This document shows, piece by piece, positions 42,658-50,727 of a stretch of DNA of 64,000 nucleotides. The position numbers were made by a program, and so were the translations under genes. Each line of letters begins with the position of its first letter. Position 1 is the stretch's first letter. Under the pieces are notes generated by a model, which was given only the letters and a program-made list of their open reading frames with translations, was not told where the DNA came from and did no database searches. Where the stretch lies: positions 107,219 to 171,218 of the forward strand of contig CACWPM010000009.1 of the NCBI GenBank assembly GCA_902762795.1, in the 5' to 3' direction. The stretch is from Fibrobacter succinogenes (GTDB taxonomy: Bacteria > Fibrobacterota > Fibrobacteria > Fibrobacterales > Fibrobacteraceae).

Positions 42658-43311
42658 TTACTCCAAATACCACACGGTTTCGATCGTGTCGCCGGCCTCG
42701 ATATCGTCGGGAGTGTAATCGATAGAGCTGTTTTTGTCGCCAAAGCCGCCGTCGCATATGGCCAGCCGTTCTTCGTGGTAGTTGATGTCGATGCTCCGCT
42801 TAGAGTAATCCGCGCTGATAATGCCGCCGAGCTTATGTCCCAATGTCGTTGCGATGACTTCGGCTTTTTCGCGAGCGTCTTTGACGGCGGATTCCAAAAT
42901 TTGCAGTTTTACATCGTGGGTGTCTTTTTTGATGAATGCAATGTTCACTTCGAGTTCGGGCCATGCTTTGCCGAGTGCGGACATGACTTTGGAGGTGATG
43001 ACGCTGTCTAGCGGCAATTCGATAGCGAGATTTTGGTGCAGTTTGAATCCGACGAAGACGAACTTTTCTTCTTTGCGCTTGTACTCCGTTTCTTTGGTTA
43101 TAGAAAAGTTCGTGGTTTTGAGCGAATCTTTCGGAATATCTAAATTTTCGAGCGCTTCTTGCAGGTTTTTGTTCCCGATGGCGGCTTCGGCGTATGCCTT
43201 TTCGTACGTGTCATGCAGGGAATCCACTTCGAAAGAGAGTCTCGTGGTGTCGGGGGCGGTTTTGACGAATCCTGTGCCCATGACGCGGATAGTTTTCTGT
43301 TCCTGGTTCAT
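42658..43311 (-). CDS. SIMPL (DUF541) domain protein
   Basis: A 217-residue protein of the SIMPL/DUF541 family (E. coli YggE, periplasmic oxidative stress protein; human SIMPL). The family pattern is clear: IRVMGTGFVKTAPDTTRLSF at the start, LDIPKDSLKTTNFSI, FKLHQNLAIELPLDSVI, SAVKDAREKAEVIATTLGHKLGGII. ATG 43311 (MNQEQKTIRV) is chosen for its GGAGG 5 bases upstream; the longer version has a poor start. No signal peptide is visible, so here the protein may be cytoplasmic. Divergent from the acetyltransferase. Confidence 0.87.
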   Translation of the reverse strand: MNQEQKTIRVMGTGFVKTAPDTTRLSFEVDSLHDTYEKAYAEAAIGNKNLQEALENLDIPKDSLKTTNFSITKETEYKRKEEKFVFVGFKLHQNLAIELPLDSVITSKVMSALGKAWPELEVNIAFIKKDTHDVKLQILESAVKDAREKAEVIATTLGHKLGGIISADYSKRSIDINYHEERLAICDGGFGDKNSSIDYTPDDIEAGDTIETVWYLE

Positions 43312-43475
43312 AAAGACCTCCATTGGGTTGTTTTTTGTAAATATATGTTTCTTTAGTGTCATAAAATGACATTTTGTGTATGGCGCGTAGAAAAGATCTC
43401 CCAATCAAGTCGGGAATGACAGGTTTATTTGCGTTTTATTACCTTTTCTCGTATATCCCACCCACGGAGGTTCCT

Positions 43476-44120
43476 ATGCCAAACATGCTCCCTGATCCGA
43501 TGACTGTCCACCCGATTGCGGGCTACGACAAGGAAATTTACGTGAAGCCGACGATTAAAAATCCGCAGATTGTCGTGGGCGATTTCACTTACATTGCTGA
43601 TAGCGATTTTGAGAGCCATGTAACGCATCTGTATCCGTGGAATGATGATAAGTTAATTATCGGAAAGTTCTGCCAAATTGCCGCGGGGGTGGAGTTCGTG
43701 ATGAACGGGGCGAACCACCAGATGAATGCGGTTTCGACGTTCCCGTTCTACACGTTGCAAGGTTGGAATATGGCTGCCCCTGCGAAGGAAAATTTGCCGC
43801 TCAAGGGCGATACTGTTGTTGGAAACGATGTGTGGATTGGGCAGAATGCGGTGATTTTGCCGGGTGTGCATATTGGCGATGGGGCTGTCATCGGTGCGAA
43901 TGCAGTCGTGGGGAGCGACGTGGAGCCTTACACGGTTGTGGCGGGGAATCCAGTGCAGTTTATACGCAATCGTTTCGACGAAGAGCTGACGGCGCTGATG
44001 CTTCAGTGGAAATGGTGGGACAAGTCCATCGAAGAAATCAATGCGCTGATTCCGATTCTCACGAATCCGGACTTGGCTTTTGTCAAGGCAAAAATCAAGG
44101 AATTCCTTGCGGAAGCATGA
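43476..44120 (+). CDS. CatB/Vat-type O-acetyltransferase
   Basis: A 214-residue hexapeptide-repeat acetyltransferase (LbH fold) of the xenobiotic acetyltransferase group (CatB, VatD). Motifs: IVVGDFTYIADSDFESHVTH, LIIGKFCQIAAGVEFVMNGA with NHQMN near the active histidine, the loop FPFYTLQGW, then hexapeptide runs VVGNDVWIGQNAVILPGVHI and GAVIGANAVVGSDVEPYTVV, ending AGNPVQFIRNRF. It acetylates an unknown hydroxyl acceptor; homologues inactivate chloramphenicol or streptogramin, but chromosomal ones are often housekeeping. ATG 43476 has ACGGAGGT 5 bases upstream. Confidence 0.9.
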   Translation: MPNMLPDPMTVHPIAGYDKEIYVKPTIKNPQIVVGDFTYIADSDFESHVTHLYPWNDDKLIIGKFCQIAAGVEFVMNGANHQMNAVSTFPFYTLQGWNMAAPAKENLPLKGDTVVGNDVWIGQNAVILPGVHIGDGAVIGANAVVGSDVEPYTVVAGNPVQFIRNRFDEELTALMLQWKWWDKSIEEINALIPILTNPDLAFVKAKIKEFLAEA

Positions 44121-44247
44121 GGCGTATAGCTGTCTATTGGAGTAATGTCTATCTGTTTAGAATTGTATTATAGATTTTTTTGGGGGAATGGCTAGAATTG
44201 TATCGTGGGGTACATCCCGTTGTGTTTCATAAAAGGGTGTCTTGAAA

Positions 44248-44685
44248 ATGAATATTTTTGATAAAGTAAGTGTATTTGATTTGAAAAAAGCAGGCTTAAT
44301 AAATCTCGCTGTTGGCGGGATAAACGTGTTAATCCATATTTCCGTAATTGCGGGTTTGTTGCCCTATACATGGGTGAATGGCGGACGGACCGAAAATTTT
44401 GAAATGGCTTGTTCCGTTTCTTATTCAAGTATCGTGATGACCCTTATCGGTATGATTATAACGCTGTTTGCTGCAAAATTTATTCCCGTAAAATTCAATC
44501 GCTTTTGGGGAATTGCTTTTACGGTGCTTTTAATGGCGATGCTGCCGCTAGCTTTTGTGGGGGTTGTTCAGCAGTTTTTGGGAACTTTGTTTGAAAAATG
44601 CTTCTGTAGTATCCTTACGATTGCTGGGTTCTTGACATCTTTCCGAATTGCGTTTGAAAAGCGCTGGCCCCCAAAGAAAGGCTAA
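44248..44685 (+). CDS. Hypothetical membrane protein
   Basis: A 145-residue protein with four predicted membrane helices (INLAVGGINVLIHISVIAGL, SSIVMTLIGMIITLFAAKFI, WGIAFTVLLMAMLPLAFVGV and CSILTIAGFLTSF). The N-terminus is short and cytoplasmic-like (MNIFDKVSVFDLKKAG), the C-terminus basic (FEKRWPPKKG). ATG 44248 is chosen over TTG 44242. Not a family I recognise; small four-helix proteins like this are common next to repeats in this window. Confidence 0.65.
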   Translation: MNIFDKVSVFDLKKAGLINLAVGGINVLIHISVIAGLLPYTWVNGGRTENFEMACSVSYSSIVMTLIGMIITLFAAKFIPVKFNRFWGIAFTVLLMAMLPLAFVGVVQQFLGTLFEKCFCSILTIAGFLTSFRIAFEKRWPPKKG

Positions 44686-44731
44686 AAATATTTCTATATT
44701 GAACGCAACGAAATAAGGATAAAAATAACTG

Positions 44732-44867
44732 GATCCTTCACGTTCGTTCAGGATGACTTCGTCCTGAAAACTTTAAACCTCATACCCCAAAGGACCGAAG
44801 GTCCGCGCTCATAGCTCAAAGGGAGCGAAGCGACCGACCTCATACCTTGAAGCGAAGAGAATAAAAT
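44732..44867. repeat. Repeat tract before ettA
   Basis: A GGATCCTTCACGTTCGTTC piece with GGATGAC (44731-44756), then three units of about 30 bases, each with CTCATA (44779, 44808, 44839) followed by CC/GC, AAAGG or TTGAAG and GCGAAG-like ends. The third unit supplies the ribosome site of ettA (AAGAGAATAAAATATG). Confidence 0.6.
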
Positions 44868-46562
44868 ATGGCCGAACAGAATAAAGCAGAAAAATTCGTT
44901 TTCTACATGTACAAAATGACCAAGTCCTATCCGCCTAACAAAGAGGTGCTGAAGGACATTTCTTTGAGCTTCTACTATGGCGCAAAGATTGGTATTATCG
45001 GCCAGAATGGTGCCGGTAAGTCGACACTCCTCCGCATCATGGCGGGTATTGACAAGGAATTCCAGGGCGAAGCTTGGATTGAACCGGGCCGCACCGCAGG
45101 CTACCTGCCGCAGGAACCGCAGCTCGACCCGAACTTGACCGTCAAGGAAAACGTGATGCAGGCCGTTGCGAAAAAGCAGGCCGTGCTCGACCGCTTCAAC
45201 GAGATTTCCATGAAGTTCGCAGAACCCATGGAAGACGACGAGATGAACAAGCTTCTTGACGAACAGGCGAAGCTTCAGGACATCATTGACGCCCAGGACT
45301 TGTGGAGCCTCGACCGCAATATCGAAATTGCGATGGACGCTCTCCGTTGCCCGCCGGGCGATTGGCCGGTCACAAACCTTTCCGGTGGTGAAAAGCGCCG
45401 CGTGGCTCTTTGCCGCTTGCTCCTCGAAGAACCGGATTTGTTGCTCTTGGACGAACCGACGAACCACTTGGATGCTGAAACGGTTGCATGGCTCGAACGT
45501 CACCTCCGCGAATACAAGGGCTCCGTGATTCTCGTGACGCATGACCGTTACTTCCTTGACAACGTAACGAACTGGATTTTGGAAATTGACCGCGGTCGCG
45601 GCATTCCTTGGGAAGGCAATTACGCTCAGTGGCTTGATCAGAAGCTTGAACGCATGAAAAACGAAGAAAAGGGTGAATCTGACCGTCAGAAGCGCCTCGC
45701 TCGCGAACAGGAATGGGTCAAGCAGAGTCCGAAGGCTCGCCAGGCGAAGAGCAAGGCTCGTCTCAAGGCTTACGAAGAACTCTTGGCCGAAGATTCTAAG
45801 GAACAAATTAAGGTCGCGCAGATCCACATTGCAAACGGCAAGCGCTTGGGCGATATCGTTATCCAGGCGGAACATTTGCAGAAGGCCTTTGGCGAAAAGG
45901 TACTGTTCGACGATTTGAACTTCAGCTTGCCGCGCTCGGGCATCGTGGGCATTATCGGCCCCAACGGTGCTGGTAAGACGACTTTGTTCAAGATGATCAT
46001 GGGCACGGAAAAGCCGGATGGCGGTACGCTCAAGATTGGCGAAACTGTCGAAATCATCAGCATGGAACAGGGCCGCGAAAGCTTGGACGATTCCAAGACG
46101 GTATGGGAATCCATCACGGGTGGCAACGACGAAATCTTGGTGGGCGACCGCAAGATGAATGGTCGCGCCTATTGTGGACTCTTTAACTTCACGGGTGCTG
46201 CCCAGCAGAAGAAACTCTCGCAGCTCTCCGGTGGTGAACGCAACCGCGTGCTCATGGCAAAGAACTTGCAGAAGCCGGGCAACCTCTTGTTCCTTGACGA
46301 ACCGACGAACGATTTGGACATCGAAACATTGCAGGCTCTTGAACAGGCTATCCTCAAGTTTGCAGGCTGCGCCGTGATTATCTCGCATGACCGCTGGTTC
46401 CTTGACCGTATCGCCACGCACATCCTCGCTTACGAAGGCGATTCCAAGGTCGTGTGGTTCGAAGGCAACTGGAGCGAATACGAAGCCGATCGTCGCAAGC
46501 GTCTCGGCGAAGACGCTGACAATCCGAAGCCGATCAAGTACAAGACTCTGACGAGGCAATAA
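44868..46562 (+). CDS. ettA: Energy-dependent translational throttle ABC-F protein EttA
   Basis: A 564-residue ABC-F protein with two ATPase domains. Domain 1: GIIGQNGAGKSTLLRIMAGI, NLSGGEKRRVALCRLLLEEP, LLLLDEPTNHLDAETV. Domain 2: GIVGIIGPNGAGKTTLFKMI, QLSGGERNRVLMAKNLQKPG, LLFLDEPTNDLDIETLQ. Between them lies a long linker with the arm (KEEKGESDRQ region) that reaches the ribosomal P-site tRNA. Length and both motif sets match EttA rather than Uup or a transporter. It binds the E-site and slows initiation when energy is low. Confidence 0.95.
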   Translation: MAEQNKAEKFVFYMYKMTKSYPPNKEVLKDISLSFYYGAKIGIIGQNGAGKSTLLRIMAGIDKEFQGEAWIEPGRTAGYLPQEPQLDPNLTVKENVMQAVAKKQAVLDRFNEISMKFAEPMEDDEMNKLLDEQAKLQDIIDAQDLWSLDRNIEIAMDALRCPPGDWPVTNLSGGEKRRVALCRLLLEEPDLLLLDEPTNHLDAETVAWLERHLREYKGSVILVTHDRYFLDNVTNWILEIDRGRGIPWEGNYAQWLDQKLERMKNEEKGESDRQKRLAREQEWVKQSPKARQAKSKARLKAYEELLAEDSKEQIKVAQIHIANGKRLGDIVIQAEHLQKAFGEKVLFDDLNFSLPRSGIVGIIGPNGAGKTTLFKMIMGTEKPDGGTLKIGETVEIISMEQGRESLDDSKTVWESITGGNDEILVGDRKMNGRAYCGLFNFTGAAQQKKLSQLSGGERNRVLMAKNLQKPGNLLFLDEPTNDLDIETLQALEQAILKFAGCAVIISHDRWFLDRIATHILAYEGDSKVVWFEGNWSEYEADRRKRLGEDADNPKPIKYKTLTRQ

Positions 46563-46571
46563 TAAAAAACG

Positions 46572-46594
46572 GGACTCGAAAGAGTCCTTTTTTT
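46572..46594. terminator. Bidirectional terminator between ettA and truncated FloA
   Basis: GGACTC (46572-46577), GAAA loop, GAGTCC (46582-46587) then seven T on the plus strand; on the minus strand the stem is followed by CG and six T. It fits both convergent genes. Confidence 0.85.
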
Positions 46595-46611
46595 GCTGCT
46601 GCGGATGGAAA

Positions 46612-47040
46612 TTATTTTTGGATTAAATGATGCCGTTCAAGGACTTGTCTTTTTGCGATGTTCTTTGCTACCTCAAGCATTTTGTCTCCGGCAAGGTCTA
46701 GTGCTGCGGCTTCCTTGAAGTCGAGCTTAACGTTTGCCTTGTTTGCATCGATGACTGTCTGAACAGTGTGGAGTACGTTGCCTCCGGCGAGGTAATGCGC
46801 TTCAAGAAGGTCTAATTCGATAGGGATGCCTTCATTGCGGCTGAGAACGTGAGCATCAATGATTTTCTGTATTGGAACTTTGCGTAGCCGCATGCCGACA
46901 AGTTTAAAATAACTCACATTTACGTTGGAATGCAAAGCCCTGACCCATTGGAAGAATACTTGTAAAAGACCCATGCTGATGATGGATATGATAATGGCGG
47001 TTGCGATAAAAACGACTTTGTTGATGTACTGAACTTCCAC
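46612..47040 (-). CDS. Truncated flotillin-like FloA protein
   Basis: A 142-residue protein that matches only the N-terminal 130 residues of flotillin-like FloA (YqfA), normally about 330 residues. The membrane segment IATAIIISIISMGLLQVFFQ, then FKLVGMRLRKVP, DLLEAHYLAGGNVLHTVQTV and DFKEAAALDLAGDKMLEVAK align with the FloA N-terminus and the start of its SPFH domain. The rest, including the helical assembly part, is missing, and the terminator lies 18 bases beyond the stop, so no remnant follows. The start codon is GTG. It could be a decayed gene or a short functional form. Neighbours are convergent ettA and a co-directional membrane protein. Confidence 0.72.
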   Translation of the reverse strand: MEVQYINKVVFIATAIIISIISMGLLQVFFQWVRALHSNVNVSYFKLVGMRLRKVPIQKIIDAHVLSRNEGIPIELDLLEAHYLAGGNVLHTVQTVIDANKANVKLDFKEAAALDLAGDKMLEVAKNIAKRQVLERHHLIQK

Positions 47041-47129
47041 AATTTTTTCCGATATGAAGTTACTTCTTTAATATAATTTTATTTATGTAAAATAGCAAAC
47101 AAGAATCTGCTCGATGTTCTCATAATCAT

Positions 47130-47936
47130 TTAGAATTTATGAGGAACTTCGTACCCGTGTTTGCGTAACAGTGCTACATAATCCTTGTCTTGCAAACGAG
47201 CTTCAGACTTTTTGATAAAGTCAGGCTTTTTCTTCAGCAAACTCTCAATCGTTATTATTACGCTTGATACGAAAACCATCGTAGTAAAAGAAAGCAGGAA
47301 GCCGAAAAATTCGCGAGATGAATATGGTATATTCAAAATCAGTATCAGCAAGGCCAGCGAAACAACAAACGAAACAACATTTACTTTCATGGAAATACGT
47401 CCTACATTCCAATTGCCAAAACTTCGATTCAAAGCGGGTTCCAAACGCCCGTAAGCAAGCTGTTCCATTCCGCATTTGGGGCAGATAAATAACGGGCTCC
47501 CGTACATCGGCGAATTCCTTTCGTAAGGATATTTATGGGGCGTTCCGCATTTTCTGCAGCGCCAGTCTTTTTCGATAATTTCTATGGCCAGTTCGCTAGG
47601 AGTGTCGAGTGTACTTTCTCGTTGGTGAACGTCCCTGACATACGACTTGATGGCGTTGCGTTTTCGGATTGCATAAGCCAGCATGCCCCCAAAAAAGGCT
47701 AGCGAGCTCCATAACCAGTTGTTTCCATGGTTGAGACTCTCGAAAAAGAATATTAGATACAATGGCAGCCAATAAGCGCAAGCTATTGTCAACACCAAAA
47801 GACAAGTACTAAAAAAATTGATGACTGACCCAAACGGTAGAGATTTGGTGTTTTCAACCCATTTTTTAAGGGTGTTGAATATCGGGAAAATTGCCAATCC
47901 CCAAAGAAAGTTTATCACACACAAAATCGCAATCAT
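47130..47936 (-). CDS. Membrane protein with zinc ribbon
   Basis: A 268-residue protein. Two or three membrane helices at the N-terminus (AILCVINFLWGLAIFPIF, FFSTCLLVLTIACAYWLPLY, WLWSSLAFFGGMLAYAI), a zinc-ribbon-like domain with CRKCGTPHKYPYERNSPMYG and FICPKCGMEQ (two CxxC pairs, about 135-170), then two more helices (VNVVSFVVSLALLILIL, FGFLLSFTTMVFVSSVII) and a basic C-terminus. No family recognised. Role unknown; the knuckle may bind zinc or a nucleic acid, or hold another protein at the membrane. Confidence 0.7.
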   Translation of the reverse strand: MIAILCVINFLWGLAIFPIFNTLKKWVENTKSLPFGSVINFFSTCLLVLTIACAYWLPLYLIFFFESLNHGNNWLWSSLAFFGGMLAYAIRKRNAIKSYVRDVHQRESTLDTPSELAIEIIEKDWRCRKCGTPHKYPYERNSPMYGSPLFICPKCGMEQLAYGRLEPALNRSFGNWNVGRISMKVNVVSFVVSLALLILILNIPYSSREFFGFLLSFTTMVFVSSVIITIESLLKKKPDFIKKSEARLQDKDYVALLRKHGYEVPHKF

Positions 47937-48331
47937 GTTTTCTCTCGGTTCATAAATAGCTGCGACAAAACTTTATTCCTCGCGGCGATGAGCTCGTCGA
48001 TGGGTTACTTTTTCAAATTATTGCTCATAACAGGTCTAAAAATAGAAAATCTGCTACCAAATGAGCCCGAAAATTCAGTTTGGTAACATAAATTGAAAAT
48101 AAATTAAACGAAAATGTGCCTTTTTTATATTTGTCTGTTGGATTTATGTTACCAAAATGGTCGAAAAAGCAAATTTGGTAGCATGAGAAACCGGGCTTCG
48201 TCCAAAAATGGTACGTATAAATTAAAAATTGTGCTACCAAAAACAGTGAAAATCAAAAAATGGTAGCATAAAATGACCGAAATCGCATTTTAAAATCTAT
48301 TTTATGACAGAAAAACTCTAGAAATAGCATT
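47937..48331. other. Intergenic region holding inverted-repeat block
   Basis: Apart from the 217-base repeat block at 48052-48268, only AT-rich DNA is seen. The promoter of the secreted protein at 48332 should lie in the last 60 bases. Confidence 0.55.
48052..48268. repeat. Three-module inverted-repeat block, copy 1
   Basis: Three 37-bp modules, each TGCTACCAAA-like arm, 17-base spacer, TTTGGTAGCA-like arm: 48052-48061/48079-48088, 48147-48156/48174-48183 and 48232-48241/48259-48268. Modules start 95 and 85 bases apart. The first gap has ATAAATTAAACG. The second block at 59299 has the same geometry. Confidence 0.85.
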
Positions 48332-48847
48332 ATGGTTCGCATTTTATGGATTCTTTTGTTTGTCGCCTCGTCCGTGCTGTGGGCGCGAGATTTTGACGAG
48401 AGTCGTGTCGATGCCAAGTCTTTGATGTTGGCCGATGTGCCTTGCAAAGGCTGCGATTGGACGCGAGGTGGGGTCGAGTATATCCAGTGCCAACAGAATA
48501 ATGAGATTGTTGAGTACGGTTCCGGACCTATGGGCGGCTGGAAGTATGTGGACGGCGTGCGTGTTTTTAAGGGCGATATACGTGGGATTAAACCATGTCT
48601 TGTTCGCTTCTCTTTTAGCAATGGCTTTCGGTTGGGGATGACGCAAGATGAGGTCTTAAAGAAGGGTCTTGCCTTTAAGCAAGAAAGCGATTCTGTCTGG
48701 ATATGGGAAAAATGGAAACGGTTGGGCCCAACTACGCCCGATGACCCCAATGATTGGCACGATTGGCAGGGGTATGAGATTCGTTTCTGCAAAAATAAGG
48801 TTTGTAATATCTATTTTTGGCATAATCAACCTGATAGCGGTCCGTAA
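48332..48847 (+). CDS. Hypothetical secreted protein
   Basis: A 171-residue protein with signal peptide MVRILWILLFVASSVLWA (cleavage before RDFDE). The mature part has four or more cysteines (ADVPCKGCDWTRGG, YIQCQQNN, GIKPCLVRF, RFCKNKVCNIYFW) that could form two disulphides, and many Trp residues. No family recognised. Its gene is 8 bases before the ABC-2 permease gene, so the two may be one operon. Confidence 0.7.
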   Translation: MVRILWILLFVASSVLWARDFDESRVDAKSLMLADVPCKGCDWTRGGVEYIQCQQNNEIVEYGSGPMGGWKYVDGVRVFKGDIRGIKPCLVRFSFSNGFRLGMTQDEVLKKGLAFKQESDSVWIWEKWKRLGPTTPDDPNDWHDWQGYEIRFCKNKVCNIYFWHNQPDSGP

Positions 48848-48855
48848 CTAACCCC

Positions 48856-49500
48856 ATGCTCCACGTTTTTAAACACGAACTTCGCCTGATTTTCCGGGAA
48901 CCTCGCTTTTGGATTCCTTTCATTATTCCGCCGGTGATTCTCGCGGCGAGCCAGGCGATTGCGGTTTCGCGCTACGGTGGCGAAATCATGAAGGGCATGG
49001 AAGGCTACATGATGCTTTTGCTCGGTTGCTTGATGGCGCCGATGGGTGCGCCTTTGGCGGCGGACAGTTTTGCGGGCGAGCGCGAGCGTAATTCTCTTGA
49101 GCTACTGCAACTTTCTCCGATTGCGCCTACGAGTCTCTTTTGGGGCAAACTTCTTGCGATTCTTCCGTTTCCGGTTTTGTTTGCTGTTTTGGCGGAAATG
49201 GTTTACTGGTTCTCGCATCCCGAGATTTCTTCGACGGCGGCGGTGGCTTCTATTCTCGGTGCGCTTTCGGCGGTGCTTCTCGTGAATTCGTTTACGCTTT
49301 TGTTCTCGTTAAAGGCGAGAACGGTTCGTGCGGCGACACAGTTGTCCCTCTTCTTTGTCGTTCCACTTCTTTTGCTTGTTCAGTTTGGCCATGAAGTCTT
49401 TTTGCAAAGCGTAACTTTGCCCGTTGCGTTTTTATTCTTGTCTGTAATTATTTGTGGCGCCATGACTTTCGCGAGTATGCGAAAATTTGTAAGTTTATAA
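48856..49500 (+). CDS. ABC-2 type transporter permease, no ATPase partner
   Basis: A 214-residue membrane protein with six hydrophobic segments. LRLIFREPRFWIPFIIPPVI at the N-terminus, then ERERNSLELLQLSPIAPTSL (the ABC-2 E-R-E-R motif) and LFWGKLLAILPFPVLFAVLA are typical of ABC-2 permeases of the NatB/YhaP or CcmB kind. The protein is short for a full permease (usually 250-400) and there is no ATPase gene nearby, so the ATPase must be elsewhere or the protein works as half of a permease pair. Confidence 0.75.
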   Translation: MLHVFKHELRLIFREPRFWIPFIIPPVILAASQAIAVSRYGGEIMKGMEGYMMLLLGCLMAPMGAPLAADSFAGERERNSLELLQLSPIAPTSLFWGKLLAILPFPVLFAVLAEMVYWFSHPEISSTAAVASILGALSAVLLVNSFTLLFSLKARTVRAATQLSLFFVVPLLLLVQFGHEVFLQSVTLPVAFLFLSVIICGAMTFASMRKFVSL

Positions 49501-49532
49501 ATAACGATTTAATCGAAAAAAGGAGAAATGGA

Positions 49533-50075
49533 ATGAAAAAATTATTCGTAGTTTTGAGTTTGTTGGGTTCGTTAATGGCTGTAACCGCCTGCGATGATTC
49601 TGCATCGAGTGGCAATGGTTCTGGATCCAATTCATCGAAAGGGAGTTTCCCGCCGAATGGGGGAAACGACGGTTTCTATTGTGAAGTCACAAGTGGCGAA
49701 GGTTGGGCTCAGATTAAAGTGAATATTCCAGGCTATAAGGGCCAAGTGGAAAAGCGCAGTTACGATGAGGCTACAGAAACGGCGACGCAGTATTACGAGG
49801 AATCGCAGTACAACTTGAGTTCGTTTGATAAGACGGAAATGTGCTTAGAATATGACCGCGATATAAAAAATAACAAGAAGAAAAATAAAAATCTGACGGA
49901 TTATTATTGCGGTAATAGCGTGTTCTATATGGTCGGTAAAATCGAAAATGCAAGTTACCTTAAAGATGATTTTGCTGCTGCGAAATACGAATTCGACAAA
50001 GAATGCGATGATTACGAACGAAAATGGAAAGAACACGGATTCGACGAAGTCATTGAAAGAAGACGTTTGAAATAA
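49533..50075 (+). CDS. Hypothetical lipoprotein
   Basis: A 180-residue lipoprotein. ATG 49533 (MKKLFVVLSLLGSLMAVTAC) is chosen for its AGGAG 9 bases upstream; the longer frame reads through the end of the permease gene. Lipidation at Cys20. A Gly/Ser-rich linker (SASSGNGSGSNSSKGSFPPN) is followed by a charged domain rich in Tyr, Lys, Glu and Asp (YDEATETATQYYEESQYN, YDRDIKNNKKKNKNLTDYYC). Three cysteines in the mature part. No family recognised. Confidence 0.7.
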   Translation: MKKLFVVLSLLGSLMAVTACDDSASSGNGSGSNSSKGSFPPNGGNDGFYCEVTSGEGWAQIKVNIPGYKGQVEKRSYDEATETATQYYEESQYNLSSFDKTEMCLEYDRDIKNNKKKNKNLTDYYCGNSVFYMVGKIENASYLKDDFAAAKYEFDKECDDYERKWKEHGFDEVIERRRLK

Positions 50076-50085
50076 TCGATAAGGA

Positions 50086-50114
50086 GAAAGCCTCCGCTGC
50101 TAGCGGAGGCTTTC
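50086..50114. terminator. Bidirectional terminator after rnpB and the lipoprotein
   Basis: Perfect 13-base stem GAAAGCCTCCGCT (50086-50098) with AGCGGAGGCTTTC (50102-50114) and a 3-base loop. It lies between two convergent transcripts, the lipoprotein (stop 50075) and rnpB. Confidence 0.8.
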
Positions 50115-50116
50115 AT

Positions 50117-50497
50117 GTCGGGTAACTATAAGCCGGGTTCTGTACTCCAAATGTTGCCATAGGAGCGATGACCATCTCTCTGGACGAATCGTTACCGACC
50201 GCCTCAAGCGACCTACCCGGATATCCAGCTGGCACGGGCCGCACCAGGTTCTTGCGAACGGAATCCTGCTTGGTCTTGCACCGGATGAGGTTTACCATGC
50301 CATTCCTGTCACCAGGAATGCGGTGAGCTCTTACCTCGCCATTTCACCCTTACCCGCATTGCTGCGGGCGGTTTGCTTTCTGCTGCACTTTCTGTCGCGT
50401 TACCGCGCCTGGACGTTATCCAGCATCTTGCCCTGCGGTGCCCGGACTTTCCTCCAGCCTTGATTGCTCGCAGCCGGCGGCCATCCGCTACCCGCGA
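50117..50497 (-). ncRNA. rnpB: RNase P RNA (class A)
   Basis: RNA subunit of RNase P, which cuts the 5' leader from tRNA precursors. Seen on the minus strand. The CR-I/P4 sequence GAGGAAAGTCCGGGC is at about 50440-50456, followed by ACCGCAGGGCAAGATGCTGG. The CR-V/P4 partner and 3' end AACCCGGCTTA, preceded by ACAG, is at 50129-50143. The P1 stem is GCGGGTAGC (5' end, near 50490) with GTTACCCG (near 50118). Middle marks AGGGTGAAATGGCGAGGTAAG (CR-II/III area) and GGTAAACCTCATCCGG are in the usual order. Ends are known to about 5 bases. Protein frames predicted here on the minus strand (50113-50298, 50309-50608) are not genes. Confidence 0.93.
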
Positions 50498-50618
50498 AGA
50501 AATGTAGAAAAAGCAATGGAAATGTGCAAGAGCTATTTGAGTTCCGAGTTTCTGGTTGCTGAGTCCGCTTCGTGGCAGTTCTAAGTTACTACAGAATTTC
50601 ATATTCAAATATTCTAGT

Positions 50619-50711
50619 AACTATTAACTGTTAACTAGTAACTATCAACTAAGCCGAAGACTCTTCAAATGCAATTTTCTAAGTTCTAAGTTCTAAGTTC
50701 TAAGCTCTAAT
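50619..50711. repeat. Heptad repeat cluster E, two different heptads
   Basis: AACT at 50619, 50626, 50633, 50640 and 50647 (units such as ATTAACT, GTTAACT, AGTAACT). After a 27-base gap, TTCTAAG at 50677, 50684, 50691 and 50698 with CTCTAA at 50705. Both runs have an exact 7-base period. The tract ends 17 bases before the start of the Omp85-like gene. Confidence 0.85.
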
Positions 50712-50727
50712 TTTGTATATTGTATCC

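Noticed and set aside
44748..46559. 603-residue minus-strand frame opposite ettA
   Set aside because: Shadow of ettA, as shown by its odd Val/Phe/Leu/Arg composition and lack of any motif.
48052..48268. CRISPR array
   Set aside because: Only three units, the repeats are inverted arms rather than direct repeats, steps are 95 and 85 bases, and no cas gene is near.
50113..50608. Two protein frames on the minus strand in the rnpB region
   Set aside because: They are read from RNase P RNA, whose conserved elements are plain.
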